Of a stretch of 19,164 nucleotides of DNA, positions 1 to 8,772 are shown piece after piece (the stretch's first letter is position 1; the number at the start of each line of letters is the position of its first letter). Under the pieces are notes generated by a model that did not search any database, was not told the DNA's origin, and was given only the letters and a program-made list of their open reading frames with translations. Source of the DNA: JACVRN01 sp036389255 (GTDB taxonomy: Bacteria; Acidobacteriota; Blastocatellia; Pyrinomonadales; Pyrinomonadaceae); NCBI GenBank assembly GCA_036389255.1, contig DASVQI010000020.1:1-19164 (forward strand), written 5' to 3'. Position numbers and translations under genes: made by a program.

Positions 1-1003
<1,003 letters not shown>

Positions 1004-1105
1004 AAATTTACTCAAGAGCAACAACTGAGTACATTAGGCTTGCCTTAAGACACCAAATCACTATTCGATTTTCAAAGCCCTTAGCTTACAGCCTTTGACA
1101 AGTTT

Positions 1106-1221
<116 letters not shown>

Positions 1222-1237
1222 TTAATTTTTTAAGATA

Positions 1238-1276
1238 AAGCCCGCGAGAGTATTAAGCTCTCGCGGGCTTTTCGCT
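1238..1276 (+). terminator. rRNA operon intrinsic terminator
   Basis: A perfect 13-bp stem pairs AAGCCCGCGAGAG (1238-1250) with CTCTCGCGGGCTT (1258-1270) across a 7-nt loop. A short T-rich tail (TTTTCGCTTT) follows. It lies 17 nt after the 5S 3' end, where the end of an rRNA operon is expected. Confidence 0.92.
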
Positions 1277-1296
1277 TTAATTTGGGACTTTTGGGC

Positions 1297-1326
1297 TTGG
1301 AACTTAAGAGTATTTATGGCGATAAT
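1297..1326 (+). promoter_or_regulatory. candidate sigma-70-type promoter for the tgpA-like/rimO group
   Basis: TTGGAA at 1297-1302 and GATAAT at 1321-1326 are separated by 18 bases. They match the -35 and -10 consensus at 4/6 and 5/6 positions. The pair sits between the rRNA terminator and the start codon at 1365, so some promoter is needed here. Assignment is by pattern only. Confidence 0.4.
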
Positions 1327-1364
1327 CTGCATCTAACCCAGACGGAATCAGGCAAAGTACCGGT

Positions 1365-3554
1365 ATGTCCTTTAACACCTACTTTCGAGCCTCTTCATAC
1401 GCGATGCTGGCAACGGGCGCGCTCTCTTTGGCTGTGTCCGGCGGGCTGGGTCTGGTGCTTGGGCTCTGCTTCGCGCTGGTGCTGGTTGTTGCGTGGAGGC
1501 TGGAAGGCACGCGCTGGCAGATACCGGAGCGCATAGGGCTCATCATAGTTCTTCTCTCATTGCCCTTCTTCTATTTTGACTGGCGGCTCAACACGGTCGG
1601 GGAGGAGCGCGTAGGCGTGGCCGCCCTTGCTCACCTGATACTCTTTCTTTCGACCATCAAGATTTTACAGAAGAAGGCAGACCGCGACTGGGTCTTTCTC
1701 TATCTAATCTCTTTCTTCGAGGTTCTGCTGGCCGCAGGCTTGAGCGTGAGCCCCTTCTTTCTAGGCACGCTGGGGCTTTACATGCTCGCGGCCTTTTCGA
1801 CTGTCGTTGCCTTCGAGATAAAGAAGGCGCAGCGAAACGTGAAGCTCTCTGAGACGAGGCTTCTGGTTGCGCCGGACGCTACGCTCTTCCGTCGCCTGAC
1901 TAAGCGAAGAAGAGCCAACCACACTATGGGCGAAGCGCGTCGTCTGCCGCTTGTTTCGCTTGTGCTGCTGGTTCTGATATTCACGGTGGCACTTCCGCTC
2001 TTCTTCATTGCGCCCCGCTTCGGCGCGAGCGCGTTTGCCCGCGCAGGGGGCGGAAGCACCAGAGTTTCGGGCTTTTCCGAGACGGTTGAGCTGGGCGCTA
2101 TTGGAAGGCTTCAGCAGAGCAACGCCATGGTGATGCGCGTAAGGGTCGAGAATCAGCCGGGCAATCTGAACCTGCGCTGGCGCGGGATTGCCCTTGATAC
2201 CTTCAACGGGCACGTGTGGCGCCGCTCACTTGAAAATAGCAGGCCATTCAGTGGCAGGAATTTTTACCAGCTAGACACGACCGACAATCTTCACGACCTG
2301 ACGACGCAGACATTCTTCCTTGAGCCTGTAGATACGCCGGTGCTTTTCGCCGCGCCGCGTGTCATAGCCGTGCAAGGGGCGCTGCCTTACGTCCGTCTTG
2401 ACCGCGAAGGGGCCATCACTACTCGACAGCACCCGCACGACCGCATCACTTACAAAGCAATCTCGGACACGACAGAGCCGGACGCGGGCGAGCTTCGCAG
2501 GGATACAAAGCCCTATACTTCGTACGAGCGTTACCTGCAACTGCCCGAGCGTCTTGACCCGCGCATAGCCCAACTTGCGCGCGAGTGGATAACACGTGCG
2601 GGCGCGCGTAATCGCTATGACGCTGCACGCGCCATTGAGGAGCGCCTGCAAACGGATTTCCGTTACAGCCTTGATATGAAAGCCGGAGGCCCAGACCCGC
2701 TCGCGGACTTTCTCTTCAACGTGCGCGAAGGCCATTGCGAATACTACTCGACAGCTATGGCCGTCATGCTTCGCACGCAAGGCATAGCCACGCGTGTAGT
2801 CAACGGCTTTCAGCGCGGAGAGTACAACGACGCGGCGGACGTTTACACGGTCACACAAAAGGATGCGCATTCTTGGGTAGAGGTCTATTTCCCGGAAACG
2901 GGCGCTTGGGTGACGTTCGACCCTACGCCGCCGGATGGAAGACCCGTCAGGGAAACGACCGGCCTTGTCTCGCGTCTTGGCAAGTACGCAGAGGCCATGG
3001 AGCTTTACTGGAACCAGTACGTCATAGGCTATGACCGTCAGGAGCAGCGCTCGCTCGCAACCTCTCTGCGCAATCAAATATCTTCGCTGCGCGAAGTGAT
3101 AGGAGAGCTGACGGACGCGGCGAAAGCGAGCGTGATGGAGTGGGCTCGCGCAGCTCGCAACGCTACGGGAATGGGCGGCACGCAGGTTACAGGCTACCGC
3201 GCGTGGCTGTTGAGAATATTTGCCGCGCTCCTGCTGGCCTTCACTCTGCTGCTCGTATACAGAATCCGCCGCCTCGGCTTCTGGCGCGGCCTGAAGCTCT
3301 GGCAGAGAGAGGAAGAGCGGGCATCGGTCGTCAAGTTTTACGAGCGCATGACGGAGGTGCTGGCCCGGCGAGGACTGCGGCGCGGCGCTGACGAAACGCC
3401 GCTTGAGTTCGCGGGCGCGACAGGGCTAGCGGACGTGCTGCGAATCACACGCGCCTACAACCACGTGCGCTACGGCTCACAGCCTCTCTCGGCCGCAGAG
3501 CTGGCAGAGATAGAGCAGTGCCTGACACGTTTAGAATCGGAAGTGAAAAAGTGA
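1365..3554 (+). CDS. TgpA-like membrane transglutaminase (DUF3488/transglutaminase core/DUF4129)
   Basis: A 729-residue protein. The N-terminal 215 residues are mostly hydrophobic, with several membrane segments (about 12-44, 57-71, 86-101, 108-150, 194-216). An extracytoplasmic domain follows, and a last membrane helix lies near 612-633. The transglutaminase core carries a visible Cys-His-Asp triad: C458 in 'REGHCEYYSTA', H502 in 'DAHSWVEVY' and D519 in 'TFDPTP'. The cytoplasmic tail after residue 640 resembles DUF4129 ('FYERM...ETPLEFA'). This order and length match the TgpA family, in which the catalytic domain faces the periplasm; the true substrate is generally unknown. The start has only a weak Shine-Dalgarno sequence. 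The stop codon overlaps the rimO start by 4 bases. A cell-envelope protein-modifying or protease-like role is inference. Confidence 0.9.
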   Translation: MSFNTYFRASSYAMLATGALSLAVSGGLGLVLGLCFALVLVVAWRLEGTRWQIPERIGLIIVLLSLPFFYFDWRLNTVGEERVGVAALAHLILFLSTIKILQKKADRDWVFLYLISFFEVLLAAGLSVSPFFLGTLGLYMLAAFSTVVAFEIKKAQRNVKLSETRLLVAPDATLFRRLTKRRRANHTMGEARRLPLVSLVLLVLIFTVALPLFFIAPRFGASAFARAGGGSTRVSGFSETVELGAIGRLQQSNAMVMRVRVENQPGNLNLRWRGIALDTFNGHVWRRSLENSRPFSGRNFYQLDTTDNLHDLTTQTFFLEPVDTPVLFAAPRVIAVQGALPYVRLDREGAITTRQHPHDRITYKAISDTTEPDAGELRRDTKPYTSYERYLQLPERLDPRIAQLAREWITRAGARNRYDAARAIEERLQTDFRYSLDMKAGGPDPLADFLFNVREGHCEYYSTAMAVMLRTQGIATRVVNGFQRGEYNDAADVYTVTQKDAHSWVEVYFPETGAWVTFDPTPPDGRPVRETTGLVSRLGKYAEAMELYWNQYVIGYDRQEQRSLATSLRNQISSLREVIGELTDAAKASVMEWARAARNATGMGGTQVTGYRAWLLRIFAALLLAFTLLLVYRIRRLGFWRGLKLWQREEERASVVKFYERMTEVLARRGLRRGADETPLEFAGATGLADVLRITRAYNHVRYGSQPLSAAELAEIEQCLTRLESEVKK

Positions 3555-4906
3555 ATAAGAAGATAGGTTTTATCAGTCTTGGATGCCCAAAGAACCTCGT
3601 TGATAGCGAGGTGATGATGGGTGAGTTGCAGCAGAGCGGCTACGAGATTACTACGGACGCAAATGAAGCTGACACGCTCGTAGTCAACACCTGCGGGTTT
3701 ATTGATTCGGCCAAGCAGGAATCTGTTGACGCCATTCTGGAAGCGGCGCGTTTGAAGGCGGAAGGGAAATGCACTCGCCTAGTGGTCGCGGGCTGCCTCG
3801 TCGAGCGTTACCGCGACGACCTGCGCGCTGAGCTTCCCGAAGTGGATGCTTTTATTGGCACCAACCAGATAAAGGAGATTACGCTGGCCTGTGACGAGAC
3901 GGTGAATACGCGCTCGCTTCCCGTTCTTCCAATCGGAAATCAAACGGCGACCTTTCTCTACGACGAATCGAGCCCGCGACTGCTGGCAACACCCGGCTAT
4001 ATGGCTTATATCAAAATAGCCGAAGGCTGCGACCGTCCATGCGCCTTCTGCTTTATCCCGCAGATGCGCGGCCATTTTCGCAGCCGCCGCTTCGGCTCAA
4101 TCCTGAGCGAAGCGCAATCGCTGGCGGCGGGCGGCGTGAAAGAGATAGTGCTGGTTGCGCAGGATTCCTCGCGCTACGGCGAAGATTTAGAGCAGCGCGA
4201 CGCGCTCGCACATCTGCTCCGAGAGCTTTCTCACTTAGACGGCATAGAGTGGGTGCGAGTGATGTACACTTATCCCACGCACATCTCGGATGCTTTTCTT
4301 GACGTGCTTGCGACGGAAGAGAAAGCGGTCAAATATCTTGATATGCCTTTGCAGCATGCTTCCGCGAACGTGCTCAAGCTTATGCGGCGCGGCGGGACGC
4401 GAGAGAGCCTTGAAAGATTGATTCAAAGAGTGCGCGCGCGTGTGCCGGGGATAGCCGTTCGCACTACCTTCATCACGGGCTTTCCGGGCGAGCGGGAAGA
4501 GGATTTCGAGGAGCTTTTAAGCTTCATCAAGAGCGTTGAGTTCGACCGCGTAGGCGTCTTCACCTACTCGGATGAAGAGGGGACGCCAGCCTTCGACCTG
4601 CCCGACAAGGTAGACCCGATGGTTGCCAAGCGCCGCCGCGACCGCTTGATGAAGGAGCAGGCCCGCATCTCTCGCCGCATCAACAAGGCTAAGATAGGCT
4701 CCAGTGTGCGGGTGCTATTTGAGGGCGCGTCGAAAGAATCTGACCTGATATGGCAGGGACGCATGGAGACGCAGGCCGCAGACATAGACGGCTCCGTTCT
4801 GATTAACGATGCGCCGGAGGGCTTGAGCCCCGCGCCCGGCCAGTTCGTCAATGTCCAGATAACAGAGGCGCACGATTACGACCTCATAGGTCAGATTATT
4901 TCTTAA
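3551..4906 (+). CDS. rimO: ribosomal protein S12 methylthiotransferase RimO
   Basis: RimO is a radical-SAM enzyme that adds a methylthio group to a conserved aspartate of ribosomal protein S12 (uS12). All three parts are visible. The N-terminal MTTase domain has cluster cysteines C12 ('SLGCPKN'), C48 ('VVNTCGF') and C82 ('VAGCLVERY'). The radical-SAM core has C160/C164/C167 in 'CDRPCAFC'. A C-terminal TRAM domain covers about the last 65 residues. 'SLGCPKNLVDSE' and the overall form favour RimO over MiaB. I chose the GTG at 3551, giving 451 residues. It puts the conserved KIGFISLGCPKN at the N-terminus as in homologues, has GGAAG 7 bases upstream, and overlaps the tgpA-like stop (GTGA), which suggests translational coupling. 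An in-frame GTG at 3518 would add 11 unconserved residues. Confidence 0.96.
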   Translation: MNKKIGFISLGCPKNLVDSEVMMGELQQSGYEITTDANEADTLVVNTCGFIDSAKQESVDAILEAARLKAEGKCTRLVVAGCLVERYRDDLRAELPEVDAFIGTNQIKEITLACDETVNTRSLPVLPIGNQTATFLYDESSPRLLATPGYMAYIKIAEGCDRPCAFCFIPQMRGHFRSRRFGSILSEAQSLAAGGVKEIVLVAQDSSRYGEDLEQRDALAHLLRELSHLDGIEWVRVMYTYPTHISDAFLDVLATEEKAVKYLDMPLQHASANVLKLMRRGGTRESLERLIQRVRARVPGIAVRTTFITGFPGEREEDFEELLSFIKSVEFDRVGVFTYSDEEGTPAFDLPDKVDPMVAKRRRDRLMKEQARISRRINKAKIGSSVRVLFEGASKESDLIWQGRMETQAADIDGSVLINDAPEGLSPAPGQFVNVQITEAHDYDLIGQIIS

Positions 4907-4947
4907 CGAAGCTTTTGAACTCGGATTCTGGAAAAGGGAGATGAATC

Positions 4948-5175
4948 ATGCAGGATGAGAAAAGCAGGCAGAATAGCATCACCCCCGCGCAAGATGATGC
5001 CGGGCAGGACGCTACCAGCAAAGATACGGTCGCTGACCTGAAGAAAAGCGACGAGGCTTCCGGCACAGCGTCCGGCGACACAAGCGCTGAAAGCTCTTCC
5101 ACTTTATCCCCTGACGGCCAGTTCGACGGCCCGCGAGACGGCTCAGGCATAGGCGAAGAAACAGGGCCTATGTAA
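4948..5175 (+). CDS. small acidic, probably disordered protein of unknown function
   Basis: 75 residues, dominated by Asp, Glu, Ser, Thr, Gly and Ala. There is no hydrophobic segment, no cysteine and no recognisable domain. The composition predicts an unstructured, acidic, soluble protein. Support for a real gene comes from a good Shine-Dalgarno (GGGAG at 4936-4940, 7 bases before the ATG), its position 41 bases after rimO in the same direction, and a strong terminator 13 bases after its stop. I recognise no family. It may be co-transcribed with rimO. Chance coding cannot be excluded. Confidence 0.6.
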   Translation: MQDEKSRQNSITPAQDDAGQDATSKDTVADLKKSDEASGTASGDTSAESSSTLSPDGQFDGPRDGSGIGEETGPM

Positions 5176-5188
5176 CTCAGGCAAAGTT

Positions 5189-5226
5189 AAAAGCGAAGAA
5201 GAACATCTTTCTTCTTCGCTTTTGCC
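5189..5226. terminator. bidirectional terminator between the small acidic gene and corA
   Basis: A perfect 15-bp stem (5189-5203 with 5209-5223) closes a 5-nt loop. The arms read AAAAGCGAAGAAGAA and its complement, so a run of T follows the stem on either strand. It lies between two converging genes and can serve both. Confidence 0.88.
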
Positions 5227-5246
5227 TCCTCGCGTCTGATTCCGCT

Positions 5247-6248
5247 TCAGTCTTTGTCCTTTACTTTGGGCTCGCCTATCCAGCCGCGCCGCCAGAAGAA
5301 GCCCAGCATCCCTATCGCCACACTAAGCATGATAATCCAGACAACGAAATAGCCGTAGGTCGTGTGAAGCTCCGGTATGTTGTCGAAGTTCATGCCGTAG
5401 ACCCCGGCGATAAAAGTCAACGGGAGCATGACTGCGGAGAAGATAGTCAAGACCTTCATGATTTCATTCATGCGGTTGGAGATGACGGAGAGGTACGCGT
5501 CCAGCGCGCCGCCTATTAAATCGCGGTAGCTCTCCGCAAGGTCTGTGACGCGCACCAGATGGTCGTAGATGTCCCGGAAAAAGGGGAGAGCCTCCGTATC
5601 AATCAGCGCGTACTGGCCGTGGCTCATGCGATAGAGGATGTCCAACTGCTTTGAGGAGATGCGACGCAGGCGCAGCACGCTCCTCTTCAAGCTCATTATC
5701 TCTTCCAGAATGGAGTTGTCGGGCCGCGACAGCGTAAAGATTCTCTCTTCCAGCGCGGAGATTCGGTCATCGAAATCGTCCAGCACCGGCGCATAGAAAT
5801 CAACTATCTGGTCTAGAATCTGGTGCAGCAGAAAGCTGGGGCCGCGCTGGCAGGTGATGGGAGTATTGCGCACGCGCTGCTTGACTATGTTGATGCTGCG
5901 GAAAGTGTCCACGTGATAAGTGAGGACGTAATTCGGGCCTAGCACTCCGTCCAGTTCTATCGTGTTGAATCGCTGCGCGGAAGTGTCCGCGCGCACGCCG
6001 TGCATGATGAAGTAGATATATTCGGGGAACTCTTCTATCTTGGGATGATGACGCTCGGCGCGGCAGTCTTCAACCACAAGCGGGTGAAGGCCGAACACCT
6101 CCATCAGGACTTTATCCTCTTCCAACGGAGGATTGTCCATGTCTACCCAGATAGTGAGCGATTTGTCTTTCAGAAGCCCCGGCAAATCCGCAGTGGTAAA
6201 TCCTTCTTCGATTTTATCTGCTCCGGGGCGGTAAACGAAAATGTCCAT
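5247..6248 (-). CDS. corA: CorA-family magnesium/cobalt transporter
   Basis: 333 residues, the usual CorA length. A soluble, mostly alpha/beta and helical cytoplasmic domain covers about 1-260 and contains a long helical stretch (about 155-265). Two C-terminal membrane helices follow, at about 266-283 and 299-318. The signature YGMNF (284-288) closes the first helix and forms the ion entry loop in this family, which works as a pentameric Mg2+ channel in the inner membrane. The short positively charged C-terminus after TM2 also fits. The start ATG at 6248 has GGAGAG upstream. The gene diverges from serA and converges on the small acidic gene across a shared terminator. Transport of Co2+ or Ni2+ cannot be separated from Mg2+ by sequence alone. 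Confidence 0.95.
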   Translation of the reverse strand: MDIFVYRPGADKIEEGFTTADLPGLLKDKSLTIWVDMDNPPLEEDKVLMEVFGLHPLVVEDCRAERHHPKIEEFPEYIYFIMHGVRADTSAQRFNTIELDGVLGPNYVLTYHVDTFRSINIVKQRVRNTPITCQRGPSFLLHQILDQIVDFYAPVLDDFDDRISALEERIFTLSRPDNSILEEIMSLKRSVLRLRRISSKQLDILYRMSHGQYALIDTEALPFFRDIYDHLVRVTDLAESYRDLIGGALDAYLSVISNRMNEIMKVLTIFSAVMLPLTFIAGVYGMNFDNIPELHTTYGYFVVWIIMLSVAIGMLGFFWRRGWIGEPKVKDKD

Positions 6249-6452
6249 TATCTCTTCTCTCCAATGAGCACAATAAGTTTGGCTGTAACGTAAAATTCAC
6301 CTCTAGCACCCCTTGCGCGGCGGGAAAGTTTAACATAAGGGAAAAGGAAAAAGGTAAAGAGTAAAGCGCCGTTTCGGCAACTCGACTGTCCGGCGTGCGG
6401 CCTGTTAGTATGTACGGCTCTTAAATGAAACTGACTGCTCTCATTCTTGTAG

Positions 6453-8051
6453 ATGAACCAGATTAAAATATTTGTATCCGACGATGTTTCCTCCACAGGG
6501 CTTGAGCCGCTTCATGCGGCAGGCTTTCTGGTGGAGAAAAAGACCGGCCTTAAGCCGGAAGAGCTGCGCGAAGCTTTGAAGGACTGCGAAGGCTTGGTTG
6601 TGCGTAGCGAAACAAAGGTGACGGCTGAAGTGATGGATGCCGCGCCCCGCTTGCGAGTCATAGGCCGCGCGGGCGTAGGCGTGGACAATATAGACGTCGC
6701 TGCCGCCACCGCGCGCGGGCTCGTCGTCATGAACGCGCCGGACGGCAACACCATGACCACGGCCGAGCACACGCTGGCGCTGCTGATGGCTCTGGCCCGC
6801 CGCATACCGCAGGCGGTCGCAAGCCTCAAGGGCGGGCGCTGGGAGCGCAAGCATTTCATAGGTGTTGAGCTTCAGGGGAAGACCCTCGGAATCGTCGGAC
6901 TGGGCCGCATAGGCCGCGTCGTCGCTTCACGCGCACGCAGCCTTGGCATGAACATTGTCGCTTACGACCCCTTCATTCAGCCGGAGCAGGCGCGCGACCT
7001 TGAAGTGGAGACTGTTGCGCTGGACGAGGTATTTTCCCGCGCTGACTTTCTGACTATACACACGCCGCTCACTAACGAGACGCGTGGGCTGATAGGGCGT
7101 GAAGCCTTCGCCCGAATGAAGCAGGGCGTTCGCGTCATCAACTGCGCGCGGGGCGGGCTGGTAGACGAGCGAGCGCTGCTCGAAGCCATCAAGGAAGGAA
7201 AGGTGGCGGGCGTTGCCCTTGACGTGTTCGAGGAAGAGCCGCCACCGGCAGACCACCCGCTCATCTCGCGCGAAGAAGTCATAGCCACACCGCACCTTGG
7301 AGCGTCAACCACCGAGGCGCAGGAGGGCGTGGCCTTCACCGTCGCAGAGCAGATGAGAGATTTCCTTTTGACGGGCGCGCTCAGGGGCGCAGTCAACATG
7401 CCAGCGCTAGGCACCGAGGCACTCAACCAGCTTCAGCCCTACATGAGGCTGGCCGAGAGTTTGGGAAGATTCTCCGCTCAGCTTCTTGACGGCCCGGCTG
7501 TGCGCGAAGTTCAGATAGAGTACGCGGGCGAGGTGGCGGAGATGGACGCGGCTCCCGTCACGCGCTCGTTTCTGGCAGGACTGCTGCGCGACATGAGCGC
7601 ACGCGTCAACGCCGTCAACGCCTTTCTAATAGCGGAGGAGCGCGGCATCAACGTCACGGCTTCGTATCGCCGCGCAGGGGCGGGCGGCGATTTTATGCCC
7701 GCGATTGCTACGCGCGTTGTCACTAGCGGCGGCGAGCAAAAACTGTCGGGCGCGCTCTTCAAGCAGGGCGGCGACGGGCGCATCACGGAGATTAATGGCT
7801 TTCACATAGAAGCCATTCCGCTTGGCCACATGGTTGTCATGCGAAACAGGGACGTTCCGGGCGTCATTGGCCGCGTAGGCACAGCGCTGGGTGAAAGAGG
7901 CGTCAACATCAGCCGCTTTCATCTGGGAAGACGAGAGCAGGGCGGCGAGGCTATGGCGATAATCGAGACGGATGCGCCCCTGAGCGCGGACGTGCTTGAA
8001 GAGCTTCGCTCCTTCGAGGCCGTCATCTCAGCGCGCCAGATAGAGCTTTAG
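6453..8051 (+). CDS. serA: D-3-phosphoglycerate dehydrogenase (long, ACT-domain form)
   Basis: This enzyme oxidises 3-phosphoglycerate to 3-phosphohydroxypyruvate with NAD+, the first step of serine synthesis. The 532 residues match the long type (substrate domain, nucleotide domain, intervening ASB domain, ACT domain). The Rossmann motif is GLGRIG at 149-154. The catalytic set is R233 in 'NCARGG', a glutamate in 'FEEEP' (260-262) and H281 in 'TPHLGAST'. The ASB region covers about 315-450, and the ACT domain (about 455-532, 'RNRDVPGVIGRVG') probably gives feedback control by serine. The gene stands alone. No strong Shine-Dalgarno is seen before the ATG. The 204-base gap to the divergent corA should hold both promoters, but I see only a weak candidate (TCGACT at 6382, TAGTAT at 6406). 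It ends 9 bases from the converging DUF6766-like gene. Confidence 0.97.
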   Translation: MNQIKIFVSDDVSSTGLEPLHAAGFLVEKKTGLKPEELREALKDCEGLVVRSETKVTAEVMDAAPRLRVIGRAGVGVDNIDVAAATARGLVVMNAPDGNTMTTAEHTLALLMALARRIPQAVASLKGGRWERKHFIGVELQGKTLGIVGLGRIGRVVASRARSLGMNIVAYDPFIQPEQARDLEVETVALDEVFSRADFLTIHTPLTNETRGLIGREAFARMKQGVRVINCARGGLVDERALLEAIKEGKVAGVALDVFEEEPPPADHPLISREEVIATPHLGASTTEAQEGVAFTVAEQMRDFLLTGALRGAVNMPALGTEALNQLQPYMRLAESLGRFSAQLLDGPAVREVQIEYAGEVAEMDAAPVTRSFLAGLLRDMSARVNAVNAFLIAEERGINVTASYRRAGAGGDFMPAIATRVVTSGGEQKLSGALFKQGGDGRITEINGFHIEAIPLGHMVVMRNRDVPGVIGRVGTALGERGVNISRFHLGRREQGGEAMAIIETDAPLSADVLEELRSFEAVISARQIEL

Positions 8052-8060
8052 CGAGCGCGG

Positions 8061-8732
8061 TCAGTCGTTCCCGGTTTGACTGTGCGGCGCGTCTACGGGC
8101 TTCGATTCGGGCGAGCCCCGGTGGCGCAGGAAGATGGTAAATATGACCATCATGCCCACGGATAAAAACTCGCTCTGCCAGTTCTGGAACGACTCGAACC
8201 AGAAGCGAGAAGTAGCAAGATAGCCCAGAGTCGTGACAAGCTCAGTGCTTCCGTGCTCCAACTGCTCCTGATTGTACTCGCGCGCGCCGCCCGCCGCGTG
8301 CAGGAAAAAGCTTATGAGGAAGAGGAGCAAAAACGCCAGGCTCAGCGAGTACTGGTAGATTGCCAGAGCAATTCCGCCCTTTCGCACGGGCCACGGCGCA
8401 TCCTTTTTGTTTCTTGATTTGGCCGGGTCACGGTCAACCTCTTCCTCTTCGTCCAGCTTCTTCGATTCGGCGGAACCCTTCTGGTAGAGAAAAGAGGTGA
8501 GCACGATGAAGAGGAACATCTGTAGGAACTCTGACTCCCAGTTCTCCATAGTGGCTTCCACAAAATGCGGGGTCGCCAGATACTCGACATAGCCTATCTC
8601 GGCTTGCCCGTGCTCGCGCTGGTCGCTGTTGTACTCCTTATACCCGAAGACTGTCTGCCCGAAGATAAAGCTGAGAAAGAACATACCCAGCCACACGATT
8701 GACAAGCCGTTCTCACGAAGGATTCGTTTCAT
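8061..8732 (-). CDS. DUF6766-like integral membrane protein with internal duplication
   Basis: 223 residues with four predicted membrane helices in two halves. Each half has a hydrophobic helix, a polar stretch with 'YN..Q.EHG..E' (Y34/N35 and Y153/N154), 'YLAT..F.E' (51-54 and 171-174), 'NW.SEFL' (64-70 and 184-190), a second helix, and 'GS.ESK' (86-91 and 206-211). The halves are joined by a charged linker (about 92-118) rich in Glu, Asp, Lys and Arg. The motifs match my recollection of the DUF6766 family; no biochemical role is known to me. The ATG at 8732 has only a modest GGGAA upstream. It starts 40 bases after the stop of the VWFA-type gene upstream, so it is probably in the same transcript. 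Confidence 0.82.
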   Translation of the reverse strand: MKRILRENGLSIVWLGMFFLSFIFGQTVFGYKEYNSDQREHGQAEIGYVEYLATPHFVEATMENWESEFLQMFLFIVLTSFLYQKGSAESKKLDEEEEVDRDPAKSRNKKDAPWPVRKGGIALAIYQYSLSLAFLLLFLISFFLHAAGGAREYNQEQLEHGSTELVTTLGYLATSRFWFESFQNWQSEFLSVGMMVIFTIFLRHRGSPESKPVDAPHSQTGND

Positions 8733-8772
8733 GAAGTTTCCCGAAGGTGATATGGATAGAGCTTACGCTATT

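Noticed and set aside
1004..1105. Possible tRNA in the 23S-5S spacer
   Set aside because: No cloverleaf, no T-loop GTTCRANNC motif in the right setting; the spacer holds only processing-type sequence.
2271..3077. 268-residue minus-strand reading frame
   Set aside because: It is antisense to the catalytic part of the transglutaminase, whose motifs are intact; the protein has Arg/Val-rich low-complexity composition and no domain.
3518..3550. Upstream GTG start for rimO
   Set aside because: It adds 11 residues absent from the family, while the GTG at 3551 has a better ribosome site and gives the conserved N-terminus.
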